From an uncultured Rhodocyclaceae bacterium (GTDB lineage Bacteria > Pseudomonadota > Gammaproteobacteria > Burkholderiales > Rhodocyclaceae), in contig OU015322.1 of the NCBI GenBank assembly GCA_907163225.1, forward strand, positions 744,001-808,000: a stretch of 64,000 bases of DNA, read 5' to 3'. Below, in pieces: positions 38,770-48,378 of the stretch. A program made the translations under genes and the position numbers. The notes beneath the pieces were generated by a model. That model was not told the origin of the DNA. It was given only the letters and a program-made list of their open reading frames with translations, and made no database searches. Position 1 is the first letter of the stretch; every line of letters begins with the position of its first letter.

Positions 38770-39894
38770 CTACCGCGTCGACCGTGGCACGCGCACGGCT
38801 TGCAGCAAGCCAATGACAAAGAGCGCCAGGGCGCAGGCCACCAGCCCCGCCCCCAATTGTGCCTGTCCAGCCACCAAGGCCATGGTTGCGGACAGGAACA
38901 ATCCAGCACGCACCGCGCCGGAAGCCGCCAGCTTTTTGCGCATTACCAGGCGCGCCGGCGTCTGCGGCCCCGGCCAGCGCCAAACCGGCAACAACTGGCT
39001 GAGCGCCCCGGTCACCAGCGGCAGCAGGAAGCCGCAAGCCCAGGCAGGGAGGGATGCTTGGGTCGAGATCAAGCCGGCACCGTGCAACAACCCGGCAATG
39101 AGTGCGAGGACCAAGCCGATGACGGCGGCCAGCAAGGAGGCGGTGACGCCATCCCACAACAAGGAGACGAAGCCGAAACGCCGAATCCATTGCCCCAGCA
39201 GACCAAGCGCCGCAACCAACAGAAGGGCCGTGCCGGGGGCGGCGAATGTCCACTCGACGGCGGCCCCCAGGGCGATGATCAAAACCCCGGATGTCGCCAG
39301 CCAGACGCGCCGTCGCAGCCACCCCGCAGCCTCCGGGTCGGGCTTGCCCAATGCGGTGGGCAGCAATACCGGCAGAGTACCCAGTGCCGCCAGCCCGATC
39401 AGGCCGAGCGTGTTCAAGTGCAGATGAAAGAGCCGCAATTGAGGCCAACTGGAAGGCCAAACAGCCATCAGGATAACGGCAATCAGGGCCAGGATAAAAC
39501 AGCCCAGCGCCGCACCGTACCAGCGCCAGCCCGGATGCGGCGAACCCAGCGCCGCCCGTGCGCGCCCCACCATCCAGTGCATCAAAATAGCCGCAAAAAT
39601 CAGGTCGACCGTAGCTGCCAGATGCAGCAGCCCGTAAGGCACCCAACCTTGCATCGCGCAAACAGCCAGCAGGCCGCTCGCCTGCGCCAAAGAGGGCAGC
39701 AACACCACCCGACGGGCTGGATCACCGGTGCGCGTTAACACCGGCACAAAATGAATCATGGCCGCGAATATCAGCGGCACGATGCCGACGGCGAACGCCA
39801 GATGCGCCACCGCCAACGGCGAACCCAACCCGCTCAGCGTCAGTACGACGCTGCCTATCAATGAAAGGAGGGTCAGGCTCGCGGTGGGTATCAC
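38770..39894 (-). CDS. Polytopic membrane protein, possibly NnrS-like
   Basis: The 374-residue protein has about ten hydrophobic helices. Histidines occur inside or at the ends of helices (AMIHFVPVL, PYGLLHLAATVDLIFAAILMHWM, LRLFHLHLNTLGLIGLAALG, GLLHGAGL), a pattern seen in haem-copper-like membrane proteins such as NnrS. The family could not be fixed. It begins directly at the stop of the DUF2249 gene, which supports one operon. A weak motif-like stretch (GTCGACCGTAGC) lies at 39603. Confidence 0.7.
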   Translation of the reverse strand: MIPTASLTLLSLIGSVVLTLSGLGSPLAVAHLAFAVGIVPLIFAAMIHFVPVLTRTGDPARRVVLLPSLAQASGLLAVCAMQGWVPYGLLHLAATVDLIFAAILMHWMVGRARAALGSPHPGWRWYGAALGCFILALIAVILMAVWPSSWPQLRLFHLHLNTLGLIGLAALGTLPVLLPTALGKPDPEAAGWLRRRVWLATSGVLIIALGAAVEWTFAAPGTALLLVAALGLLGQWIRRFGFVSLLWDGVTASLLAAVIGLVLALIAGLLHGAGLISTQASLPAWACGFLLPLVTGALSQLLPVWRWPGPQTPARLVMRKKLAASGAVRAGLFLSATMALVAGQAQLGAGLVACALALFVIGLLQAVRVPRSTR

Positions 39895-40161
39895 TCAGCC
39901 AACAACAGAAAAATCGATCACGATGGCGCCGGGCTCGCGCTGCTTGTATTCGATGGTGAGATGGGCGCCATAGCGGGCCTGAAGCTGGGCCAGCAGCGGC
40001 AGAGGATCGTGATCGTTGCAGAAACGCATGGTTTCACCGGGCTGCAGCGCATCCAGTGCGCCAAAGATGGCGGCGTGGCGGAAACGCTTGGCGATTCCGC
40101 GGGCATCGAACGGGTAAAGGGCTTCAGCGGTCGTGTGGTTACAGGCGTGAATGGTTTGCAT
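39895..40161 (-). CDS. DUF2249 (TusA-like fold) protein
   Basis: The 88-residue protein has the DUF2249 pattern: LYPFDARGIAKRFRHAAIFGALDALQPGETMRFCNDHDPLPLLAQL, and a final EPGAIVIDF. DUF2249 proteins often accompany hemerythrin-like or nitric-oxide-related genes and are often under FNR/Dnr control. Their chemistry is not known. It is followed without a gap by the membrane protein gene. A possible FNR-type site lies 72 bases upstream of the start. Confidence 0.85.
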   Translation of the reverse strand: MQTIHACNHTTAEALYPFDARGIAKRFRHAAIFGALDALQPGETMRFCNDHDPLPLLAQLQARYGAHLTIEYKQREPGAIVIDFSVVG

Positions 40162-40232
40162 GGGTAGCTCCTGGAGTGGCTTGCCGGGATGGCAATCGGC
40201 TGCGATTTTGCGCGAGTGAGGAAGCCATTTCC

Positions 40233-40246
40233 TTGATCCTTATCGG
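40233..40246. promoter_or_regulatory. Possible FNR/Dnr-type site for the DUF2249 operon
   Basis: TTGATCCTTATCGG matches the TTGAT-N4-ATCAA consensus at eight of ten positions. It is about 72 bases upstream of the DUF2249 start, a suitable distance for an activator site. Only one half-site is perfect. Confidence 0.4.
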
Positions 40247-40294
40247 GATAACCCCACGGTGATCAGGTGATTTGAATTCATATCGGGCACACCA

Positions 40295-41371
40295 CTATTT
40301 GTCCCGCCGGGATTTGCGCGCATCTTCAAGCGCCTTCTGAATCCGCTTCCCGTCCCGCGCCCGCAAACCTTCCACCATCTCCCGCGAGGCATCTCGCCGT
40401 TGCTCGGCATAGATCCGCAAGCGCTCTGCCTGCTGCGCCGACGGCAACCTTGCATCGTGCGGCAAGGCGGAGAGGTCTTCAAAACTGTGCTCATAGCGCT
40501 CAACGACCAGCGACTCGATGACATCGGCCAGATCATCGGATGAGACCCCTTTTCGCCGCCCCTGTTGCAAAACGCTTTCCCAGGTTCGCGAAATGGCCGC
40601 ATCCTGCTCCAGAAATTCGCCGATTTCCTGCCTGACCAGCTTTTCTTCGCTCCAGCGATAGGCGGGTGGCGGAATTCTGGCCACCATGGCGCTGATCAGA
40701 ACCACGAATACCAACCCCGAGGCCACTCTGCCGCCTTGCTGGATGGCAATAACATTGCCATCCGACTTGATCAGCAGCATGCCCATCAGCAAACCGGCAA
40801 CCAGGCCGCCAATATGCGCCGCGTTGTCGATACCGGGCACCAGAAAGCCGAAAACGATGCTCACCACCGAAAAACCGATGGCCGCCCAGAACAGCCACCG
40901 AAATTCCCCCGGCTGCATGCGCGAACGCTCCAGCCAGAGGTAGCTCAGCAGTGCACCATAGAGTCCGAAAATGGCGCCGGAAGCACCGCCGGAGACAGCT
41001 TGTCCGGCATGAACGACGAGCGACAGCAGATTGCCGGCCAGCCCGGCGGCAAAATAAATCAGGGCAAACCGAAAATACCCGTACATGCGCTCGACCCACT
41101 GGCCGGCATCCCACAAGGCATACATGTTCAGGGCAATATGAAGCAGGCCGAAATGCAGGAAAAGCGCGCTGCCGAGGCGCCACCACTCACCATCCTGCGT
41201 TGCCGGCCCGAAATTGGCGCCCCAGGCCAACTGGACGCCATTTTGCGAATGCCACAGGCCGGCACCGCTGAACAGCATCGCGACAAAAACTACGACGTTG
41301 GCCGCAATCAACAGCGGGGTGATCCGCAATTGCGGCATGCTCAGGCGTAGCTGGTCGTGTAGCGCGTTCAT
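40295..41371 (-). CDS. Rhomboid-family intramembrane serine protease
   Basis: The predicted protein has 358 residues, starting at the ATG giving MNALHDQLRLSMPQL; upstream in-frame sequence has no better start. It contains the rhomboid landmarks WWRLGSALFLHFGLLHIALNMYALW (HxxxN region), the catalytic serine in SGGASGAIFGLYGALLSYLW and the histidine in DNAAHIGGLVAGLLMG. It has six transmembrane helices followed by a soluble C-terminal tail of roughly 130 residues rich in charged helices. Substrate unknown. It lies between the hom and thrC regions. Confidence 0.9.
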   Translation of the reverse strand: MNALHDQLRLSMPQLRITPLLIAANVVVFVAMLFSGAGLWHSQNGVQLAWGANFGPATQDGEWWRLGSALFLHFGLLHIALNMYALWDAGQWVERMYGYFRFALIYFAAGLAGNLLSLVVHAGQAVSGGASGAIFGLYGALLSYLWLERSRMQPGEFRWLFWAAIGFSVVSIVFGFLVPGIDNAAHIGGLVAGLLMGMLLIKSDGNVIAIQQGGRVASGLVFVVLISAMVARIPPPAYRWSEEKLVRQEIGEFLEQDAAISRTWESVLQQGRRKGVSSDDLADVIESLVVERYEHSFEDLSALPHDARLPSAQQAERLRIYAEQRRDASREMVEGLRARDGKRIQKALEDARKSRRDK

Positions 41372-41453
41372 ATTCCGGAATGACTGGGGATGAAAGAATC
41401 TCGAGGCGAGATTATGCGCGACAATCCCATCAAGTTCGAACAAGCGCACCACC

Positions 41454-42707
41454 ATGCCCAACAAGAATTCCCTCCGCTCGATTGCCGCCCTGCTTCTCGG
41501 CGTCCAGCTTGCCGTCCTGTTTTGGTCGCAGGCGGCCATGGCATCCCCAAACATCCTGTTGCCGAGAACGGGGATCGGTGCCGACGACGTCGCCCTGCTC
41601 ATCAACGACGATGATCCACTCTCCCGGCAGACTGGCGCCTATTACCAGAAGGCTCGCCATATCCCGGACGAAAACGTCATTCACCTGCGCCTCCCGGTCG
41701 GCAAAACAGCGCTCAGCATCCAGGAATTCGAACCGCTGAAAGCCGAAATCGACCGACTCACCCCGAAACACATTCAGGCCTATGCCGTAGCCTGGACCGA
41801 GCCGTATCGGGTCGGCTGCATGTCAATGACTTCGGCGCTGGCCTTCGGGTTCGACGAAAAATACTGTTCGCCCAACTGCGGCCCGACTGCCGCCAGCGGC
41901 TATTTCAATACGCCCGGCAGCTACCCGTTCATCGACCACAAGTTGCGCCTGGCCATGATGCTGGCCGGCACGGGTTTCGACGAGGTCAAGGCATTGATTG
42001 ATCGGGGCGTCGCCTCGGATTCCACCTTCCCCGACGGCAAGGCCTACCTGCTCAATACGCCGGACAAGGCCCGCAGCGTTCGTGCCGGGCAATTCAGCCT
42101 GACCAAAGCCGAATTGAAAGGGCTCGTCCCCATCGAAGAAATTGAGGCTGATTCCATCGTTGACCGCAAGGATGTGCTTTTTTACTTTACCGGGCTGGCC
42201 CAGGTGCCGAATCTCAACACGCTCAACTTCAAGGCGGGCGCGCTGGCCGATCACCTGACCTCGTTCGGCGGACAGCTGACCGACTCGACACAGATGAGCA
42301 GCCTGCGCTGGCTGGAGGCAGGCGCCACGGCCAGCTTCGGCACGGTCAGGGAGCCATGCAATCATCAGCAGAAATTCCCGGTGCCGGCGATCGCCATGTT
42401 CCATTACCTGCAGGGCAATACAGCCATCGAAGCCTACTGGAAAAGCGTCGCCTGGCCCGGCGAAGGCGTATTCATTGGCGAACCGCTGGCCCGCCCCTTT
42501 GCCCCTAGGCTGCGCGCTGCAAGCGATACGCTTTTCGAACTGACCGTGCTGTCACCGGCCAAAACGATCTGGCGCATCGAACACGCCGATTCGGTCATGG
42601 GCCCCTATCAACCGACTGGCAAGGGAATCGCCATTAGCCGAGGACAAAGCACACTACGGTTCCCAAGACCAGTCGGGGCCAAATCGTTCTTTCGGCTGGT
42701 TCGCTAA
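41454..42707 (+). CDS. Secreted TIGR03790-family protein
   Basis: The 417-residue protein has a signal peptide (SIAALLLGVQLAVLFWSQAAMA). It is followed by NILLPRTGIGADDVALLINDDDPLSRQTGAYYQKARHIPDENVIHLRLP, the opening I associate with TIGR03790 proteins, whose function is unknown. The conserved Cys residues (CMSMTSALAFGF and YCSPNCGPTAASGYFN) may form disulfides. It is divergent from the rhomboid gene and ends head to head with the DUF2917 gene. Confidence 0.75.
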   Translation: MPNKNSLRSIAALLLGVQLAVLFWSQAAMASPNILLPRTGIGADDVALLINDDDPLSRQTGAYYQKARHIPDENVIHLRLPVGKTALSIQEFEPLKAEIDRLTPKHIQAYAVAWTEPYRVGCMSMTSALAFGFDEKYCSPNCGPTAASGYFNTPGSYPFIDHKLRLAMMLAGTGFDEVKALIDRGVASDSTFPDGKAYLLNTPDKARSVRAGQFSLTKAELKGLVPIEEIEADSIVDRKDVLFYFTGLAQVPNLNTLNFKAGALADHLTSFGGQLTDSTQMSSLRWLEAGATASFGTVREPCNHQQKFPVPAIAMFHYLQGNTAIEAYWKSVAWPGEGVFIGEPLARPFAPRLRAASDTLFELTVLSPAKTIWRIEHADSVMGPYQPTGKGIAISRGQSTLRFPRPVGAKSFFRLVR

Positions 42708-43040
42708 TCACAGCGCGCGTTTTTGCTCGTCGCTTGCGCCAAAAAGGCGCGCCAGGCAATGCCCCACCTGCGCCCAGAAGGCAACACCGTCAGGGGCAAT
42801 GATCACCGCCTGCACTGCGTGCCGTGCGCTGAATTCAACCCAGCCCGAAGACTCGACCACCCTTGCCTCCTCCGGCCCAAGTGATTGCGCGTTGGCAACG
42901 ACCGATTCGGCCACCCAGACCGGCGGATCGCGCCAGACCATCTGTCCACTCAAAACCAGGACGGTGCTACCGGCCTCCAGCAAAAGCCGTCGCGTCTCGC
43001 CGGCGCCCAGCGAAAGCGGGATGGTTCGATGATTTTCCAT
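42708..43040 (-). CDS. DUF2917-like small protein
   Basis: The 110-residue protein starts at the ATG after GGAGAAA. It has a cupin-like sequence (IPLSLGAGETRRLLLEAGSTVLVLSGQMVWRDPP), typical of DUF2917. Function unknown. It is divergent from the MocR-type regulator across 185 bases, a layout often seen for a regulator and its target. Confidence 0.7.
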   Translation of the reverse strand: MENHRTIPLSLGAGETRRLLLEAGSTVLVLSGQMVWRDPPVWVAESVVANAQSLGPEEARVVESSGWVEFSARHAVQAVIIAPDGVAFWAQVGHCLARLFGASDEQKRAL

Positions 43041-43225
43041 GCTGATTTCTCCAATGGCGCCCCGACTTGAGGGCTGGAGAAATCGTAGTTCGCTGACCAA
43101 ATCAGCAACAGCCACAACACTGAACTATCTCGACCGATACAGCGCCAAAATCCTTGCATCTGTTACGGTGGAATTAAGCCGCTTCTATATCTGTTCCCAC
43201 GCGCACCAACCGGAGACTATGGGTC

Positions 43226-44665
43226 ATGAATCAAGCGCCACTCTACCGCCGCCTGGCTGACCACTACCGCACAGCCATTGAGACCGGTTCGCTGGCCTGT
43301 GGCGATCGCTTTCCTTCCATCCGTGCCCTGATGGCCCGCCATGAAGTGAGCCTGTCAACCGCCCTGCAACTCTGCCGCCAACTTGAAAGCGACGGCTGGC
43401 TGGAAGCCCGGCCACGTTCCGGCAATTTCGTGCGTCAGCCGCACCGACTGGCCATCCGCCCGCTGGCCGAACCCGCCCCCAACCAGCCGCTCGACCCGGC
43501 GCAATACGTCGGCGTGCACGCCCGGGTTTCCGAGTTCATCGCCCGCTGCCGGCAAGGCCCGGTTAAAGCCAATTTCTCCCGAGCCAGAGGCGCGCCCAGC
43601 CTGTACCCCGGCGAAGCCCTGAAAAACGCGGCTACCCGAGCCTTGCGCCATAACCCGGAACTGCTGGTCAACGTCGGCCCGCACAACGGCAACGCGGGTT
43701 TTCGCGGCATTCTGGCCAAACGTGCCATGAGCGCCGGGATGCTGATCGCACCAGAAGACATCGTCATCACCCAGGGCTGTATCGAGGCGCTAAATCTGGC
43801 CTTGCGGGCCGTGACGCAAGCCGGCGACATCGTCGCGGTTGAATCACCGACCTTCTACGGCCTGCTCCAAATCCTCGAAAGCCTGGGCCTGCAAGCTCTG
43901 GAAATCCCGACCAGTCCGCACACCGGCATTTCGCTCGAAGCCCTTGAACTGGCGACCCAAACCTATGCCGGCATCAAGGCGCTGGTCATCGTGCCGCACC
44001 TGCAAAACCCGCTCGGCAGCATCATGCCCGATGCCCACAAGGCACGGCTGGTCGCCTTCTGCGAGCAGCAGGGAATTCCGCTGATCGAAGACGACACCTA
44101 CAGTGCGCTGTGCGATGACGAGGCGCCGCAGCGCGCACTCAAGTCCTGGGACAAAACCGGCAACGTCATCCACTGCGCCTCCTTGCACAAAATTCTGGCC
44201 CCCGGTCTGCGTCTGGGCTGGATATCCGGCGGGCGCTGGCAGGCGCGCGTTGAAATGTTCAAGCATGCCCAGACCCACTACAACGAAGAACTCTCACAAC
44301 TCGCCGCCGCCGACTTCATGGCTACCAGCGCCTACGACCGCCACCTGCGCCGCCTGCGCGGGACGCTGCGCCATCATCGCCAGCAAATCACCGAAGCGAT
44401 AACCACCTACTTTCCGCCCGGCACCCGGATGAATCACCCGAATGGCGGCATGACGCTTTGGGTCGAACTGCCCGACCAGCTTTCGTCACAGCGGCTCTTT
44501 GATGCAGCGCTGGCCGAAGGCATTCTGATTGCACCAGGCCTGATGTTTTCGAACTCGAACCGTTTCGCGCATTTTGTCCGGCTGAACTGCGGCTGGCCCT
44601 ACAGCTCGGAGGTCGATGCCGCCGTCAAACGGCTGGGCGAGCTGTGCCTGCAGCTCACTCTCTGA
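43226..44665 (+). CDS. MocR/GntR-type PLP-dependent transcription regulator
   Basis: The 479-residue protein has an N-terminal winged helix of the GntR type (LYRRLADHYRTAIETGSLACGDRFPSIRALMARHEVSLSTA), a linker and a large aminotransferase fold-type I domain. The PLP lysine lies in HCASLHKILAPGLRLGWISG, and the NPLG block reads PHLQNPLGSIMPD. MocR regulators use PLP or an amino compound as effector. The divergent DUF2917 gene is a likely target. Confidence 0.92.
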   Translation: MNQAPLYRRLADHYRTAIETGSLACGDRFPSIRALMARHEVSLSTALQLCRQLESDGWLEARPRSGNFVRQPHRLAIRPLAEPAPNQPLDPAQYVGVHARVSEFIARCRQGPVKANFSRARGAPSLYPGEALKNAATRALRHNPELLVNVGPHNGNAGFRGILAKRAMSAGMLIAPEDIVITQGCIEALNLALRAVTQAGDIVAVESPTFYGLLQILESLGLQALEIPTSPHTGISLEALELATQTYAGIKALVIVPHLQNPLGSIMPDAHKARLVAFCEQQGIPLIEDDTYSALCDDEAPQRALKSWDKTGNVIHCASLHKILAPGLRLGWISGGRWQARVEMFKHAQTHYNEELSQLAAADFMATSAYDRHLRRLRGTLRHHRQQITEAITTYFPPGTRMNHPNGGMTLWVELPDQLSSQRLFDAALAEGILIAPGLMFSNSNRFAHFVRLNCGWPYSSEVDAAVKRLGELCLQLTL

Positions 44666-44687
44666 GGTTTTCAGAATTGCGCCGAAT

Positions 44688-44720
44688 CTACGGTCAACGG
44701 CAAAAAATGGCAAAAATCTC
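44688..44720 (-). repeat. Dispersed motif, copy M
   Basis: On the plus strand CTACGGTCAAC, GGCAAAAAATGGC and AAAAATCTC follow one another. It lies 22 bases after the MocR stop. The preceding bases GAATCTACGGTCAAC are identical to those at copy N. Confidence 0.75.
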
Positions 44721-44821
44721 AAGGGCTGGCAACAACGCAATTCAAGTTTGACAATGTCGTATTCACCGACAATACTGAACTTTCAAACGGTCGTTTTTAA
44801 CTCTTCCTGAAGGAGTGCGTC

Positions 44822-47800
44822 ATGAGCCAGCCACGCAAGCGCCAACGTAAACCCGTCACCCCGGAAATCAAGTTGCCTGAAGCCAAGGAAGATTTTTTCC
44901 CCCTGGCCACCGCACTGGGCGCCATTGATCGTGCCGTAGGCTTGCTGGCGCCGCCGGGAACACCGCGCTTTGACCGGCTGATGAAGGGCGCGCGTTGTCC
45001 CTTGCCACCGCTGGGCCTGGCCAATGGCCTGATGCGCGATGCCCTGGCCGTGCTGGAAGGCAACCCCTACGCGGTGCGCAGCTTTGTCGAGACGGTGGAA
45101 CAACTCAATGCCGGCAATCTCGAGATGCCGAATATCCCCAAGGACTGGGCGGAAAAGCGCGACGAAAAGCCGCATGCCCATCGCCAGTGGACACCGGAAG
45201 ACCGCCCCTCCATTTCCCCCGAACGCTCAATCCCCCTGCTCGCTGCGGCCGCTGCCATCGGCGGCGCCGGGCTCTATTCGATCAATCGCCTGCTCGGCGG
45301 CGTCTATCGCCTGCTCTGCCAGTTCGAGGATTTTGGCAACATCCACCGGCTGGCGCTCGATGCCGGGCGTTCGGAGGCAGCACTGGCCCGCTTCGGTGCG
45401 GCGCTCGACTGGCGCTTTCCGGAGTGCGGACCCTTCCCGTCCGGCCCGGATGAAGGCTTTCCCCTGCCTGACCGGCGTAACTGCCTGCCCTGGCTCGACT
45501 GGCACAAGGAATGTTTCAACGACGTCGGGCCGGGCGTCCCCAGCGTGCCCTACACCATCCAGTCGGTGACGCCAGCCGTTGCCTGTCCGGGCGACCTGAT
45601 CAGCATTGCCGGCAGCGGCTTCGGCACGGGCGGCACGGTGGTCTTCCGGCGCCTCGGCGGCGGCGAGCTGGAGGTCGCCGCGCAAAGCTGGTCCGACACG
45701 CTGATTACCGTCATCGTCCCCGCCACGACGGGAGGCGGGCTGTGGCTGAAGATACCGGCGGGTAGCCGGCTGGTTTGCGGTGTCCTGATTCCGAACAATG
45801 TCCCCGGCCAGGTTTTTGAAAACTTCGACGGCAGCGCCCCGTACATCGAAGCGCTGCACCTGGGCGGCAGTCACGTCGGCCCCTTTACCGTCAGGCCGGG
45901 GGCGCCGTTTGCCGTGCATTGGCGGGCCTACGGCGCGACCGACCGGACGCTGCTGGTCAGCAATGCACAAGGCGGCACCGTGGCGCAAATGAACAACCTG
46001 CCGGCGGTGGGTGCAACCAGCTCGCTGCTGGCGCCGCAGATCAACATTCCGGAGCGCTGGCATGCCCGCCTGACGGCGACCGGCGGCTGCCAGCCCGGCC
46101 AGGACGTTCGTGACATCGATATCTGGATCAGTGAAGATCCGGCCCTGATCGCCAGCGGCATCGAAGTCACCCAGGCAATCCAGTATTACCGTTCGGCCGA
46201 GCATTTGACCGATGCCAACGATCGCCAGGCCGACAACGCGATGACCCTGGTCCGCAACAAGGCCGCCTGGGTGCGGGTGTATGTCAAGTCGCTGTCCACC
46301 GGCATGCCCGACCATCGCTGGCCTGGCATTACTGGCGAACTGCTCGTCGAGCGCATCGTCAGTGGCAACGTCGCGGCCAGTTTCACACTCCCGTCGCGGT
46401 CACTGCCGATCGGGGTCCGCGCCAACGATTCCTATGGCGATGTTCGCGGCAATATCGACCGGACACTGAATTTCGTCATTCCCGCCGCCGAGGCGACCGG
46501 ACGCCTGCGCCTGACGGCCCGTTCGCTGCAGGCCGGCGAGCCGTTCAGCACGACCTTTGGTTCGGTCCAAACGACGGTCGATTTTGCCCGCGATCAGCGC
46601 CTGCAACTGGCCGGCATCCTGGTCGCCTTCGATGGCCCGCCGAGAATTCCGACCCCGCCGGGAACGCCCAATCTGGTGATCGCCGCACCGACCATCAGTG
46701 ATCTGGACAACTCGCTGGGCTACACGATGGCCACCATGCCGATCAACGAGGACGTCCAGACGCGGAATGCCGGCGCCGTCACTTTGACCGTGCCGCTCAA
46801 CGATCAACCACCGACACCGGGGGGGTGCACGCCGAACTGGGGCACCCTGATGACCTTGGTCACCCAGGCCCGCGATGCCGACGGCAATCAGGCCGGCTGG
46901 CTCTACTACGGACTGTTGCCGAACGGCGTGCCGATGGGGCCGGTGATCGGTTGCGGCGGCGGGGTCGCCACCGGCACGCTGGGCGACCAGATTACGATGG
47001 CCCACGAAATCGGCCATCTACTCGGCCGACCGCACGCCCCCTGCGGCAATGTCGGGACCTTCGATACGACCTACCCGGCCTATGAACCCTACGATACGGC
47101 GGCTGCACTAATGGCGCGTATCGGCGAATATGGTCTCGACATTCGTGATGGCACCCTGCACCCGCCCAGCGAAAACGACTTCATGAGCTATTGCGGCCCA
47201 CGTTGGGTTTCGCTGCACAATCACAATCTGTATCTGGCTGCCGCCGGCCTGAACGCTACGACGGTCGCGGTCGGGCAACAAGGAGAGGGCATGGCGAAAT
47301 CCGCCGCATACAGCGACATGCTGACAGTGCTCGGCCGTGTCGATGAGGACGGGAAGGCGCATATCCAGTCGGTGACACGAGCCTCGCTGCAGTCGCTGCA
47401 AACTGCCGGCCAGCGGACGTCAATCCAGCTTGAACTGCTCGATGCCAAAGGCGGCAAACTGGCTTATGGCTGGCTGCATGCCTCGGTGCCGGAGGCCTCC
47501 TGTGCCGGTTGCGGCGGCCTGGGCGCCAGTGCCCCCGGCGAGAACCCGGCCGGCCCTTACCTGTTTGAAGCGCGCCTGCCCTGGCGCGAAGACGGCTTCG
47601 AGCTTCGCCTGCGCGAAGGCGAGCGCGTCCTTTGGGCGCGGCGGGCCTACAAGCGTAAACCCGGCCTGAGCTTGAGACGCTGCGCCATTTCCAAAACAGG
47701 GCAACTTGACCTGGCCTGGAGCGTGGCGCTTGATCCCGAAGCCGTGCCGGCGATCTGGGTGCAATGGGCGCCCGCCGCCGAGGGAAAGCTGGACAAGGAA

Positions 47801-48247
47801 ACGCAATGGACCTACCCGTGGAAGGGGCTGGCCGTGGGCATTTCCGGCAGCGATACACACTTGTCGGCAGCGCATCTGCCGGCAGGCCGGATCGCCATCC
47901 GCGTCGTTCTGCATGACGGTTTCAGCAGTGTGGCCGTGGTTCGTGAACTGGATGTGCCCCGATTCGGTCCTCGGGTGACCATTGTTCATCCGTGCCAAGG
48001 TTCACAACTGGTAGGCTCCCAAGGCCTGAGTCTCTGGGGTCGAGCCTTTGAAGCGGGCGGCGTCGCCATTCCTGATGACAAGCTGGTTTGGCGCCTGGAT
48101 GGCAAGATCGTCGGGCGCGGCAAGTCGCTCCATTTCCGGGCAAATGAGGTGAAAGCCGGCAGCCATGAAGCGAGTATTAGCGTCGAAGGCGAAGGCAAGG
48201 CGGCTCAGGATCGCGTCAAGTTTACGCTGAGTAAAAATAAGGACTGA
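44822..48247 (+). CDS. Giant metzincin-like metalloprotease with IPT/TIG domain, no clear signal peptide
   Basis: The 1141-residue protein begins with a basic stretch (SQPRKRQRKPVTPEIKLPEAKE) and has no signal peptide that I can see. An IPT/TIG-like beta domain lies near residues 249-313 (VTPAVACPGDLISIAGSGFGTGG). The zinc motif HEIGHLLGRPHAP gives His728, Glu729, His732 and His738, the HExxHxxGxxH pattern of metzincins, and a Met-turn follows at Met788 (FMSYC). Two C-terminal beta-rich stretches (about 870-1040 and 1045-1135) resemble Ig-like binding domains. A surface, secreted or toxin-like protease is possible; how it would be exported is unclear. A ribosome site (AAGGAG) precedes the ATG. 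Confidence 0.85.
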   Translation: MSQPRKRQRKPVTPEIKLPEAKEDFFPLATALGAIDRAVGLLAPPGTPRFDRLMKGARCPLPPLGLANGLMRDALAVLEGNPYAVRSFVETVEQLNAGNLEMPNIPKDWAEKRDEKPHAHRQWTPEDRPSISPERSIPLLAAAAAIGGAGLYSINRLLGGVYRLLCQFEDFGNIHRLALDAGRSEAALARFGAALDWRFPECGPFPSGPDEGFPLPDRRNCLPWLDWHKECFNDVGPGVPSVPYTIQSVTPAVACPGDLISIAGSGFGTGGTVVFRRLGGGELEVAAQSWSDTLITVIVPATTGGGLWLKIPAGSRLVCGVLIPNNVPGQVFENFDGSAPYIEALHLGGSHVGPFTVRPGAPFAVHWRAYGATDRTLLVSNAQGGTVAQMNNLPAVGATSSLLAPQINIPERWHARLTATGGCQPGQDVRDIDIWISEDPALIASGIEVTQAIQYYRSAEHLTDANDRQADNAMTLVRNKAAWVRVYVKSLSTGMPDHRWPGITGELLVERIVSGNVAASFTLPSRSLPIGVRANDSYGDVRGNIDRTLNFVIPAAEATGRLRLTARSLQAGEPFSTTFGSVQTTVDFARDQRLQLAGILVAFDGPPRIPTPPGTPNLVIAAPTISDLDNSLGYTMATMPINEDVQTRNAGAVTLTVPLNDQPPTPGGCTPNWGTLMTLVTQARDADGNQAGWLYYGLLPNGVPMGPVIGCGGGVATGTLGDQITMAHEIGHLLGRPHAPCGNVGTFDTTYPAYEPYDTAAALMARIGEYGLDIRDGTLHPPSENDFMSYCGPRWVSLHNHNLYLAAAGLNATTVAVGQQGEGMAKSAAYSDMLTVLGRVDEDGKAHIQSVTRASLQSLQTAGQRTSIQLELLDAKGGKLAYGWLHASVPEASCAGCGGLGASAPGENPAGPYLFEARLPWREDGFELRLREGERVLWARRAYKRKPGLSLRRCAISKTGQLDLAWSVALDPEAVPAIWVQWAPAAEGKLDKETQWTYPWKGLAVGISGSDTHLSAAHLPAGRIAIRVVLHDGFSSVAVVRELDVPRFGPRVTIVHPCQGSQLVGSQGLSLWGRAFEAGGVAIPDDKLVWRLDGKIVGRGKSLHFRANEVKAGSHEASISVEGEGKAAQDRVKFTLSKNKD

Positions 48248-48338
48248 GTCCGTGATGGCTGTCGTTAATAAGCAGTGGTGCCGGGATTAAACCCGCACCG
48301 TTGCTTGTGCCGGGAGCGCATCAGGAATGAAGCAGAAT

Positions 48339-48378
48339 CTACGGTCAACCGGAAAAAAGGCCAAAAAACAAAAACAGG
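48339..48378 (-). repeat. Dispersed motif, copy N
   Basis: On the plus strand CTACGGTCAACC, GGAAAAAAGGCC and AAAAAACAAAAACAGG follow one another, close to consensus. It joins directly to the hom terminator hairpin, so its A/T-tract forms the U-run on the minus strand. Confidence 0.8.

Noticed and set aside
39583-39616. AGGTCGACCGTAGCTGCC with an upstream AATAGCC in the membrane-protein gene
   Set aside because: The core fits, but neither T-tract is present; kept only as a very weak match.
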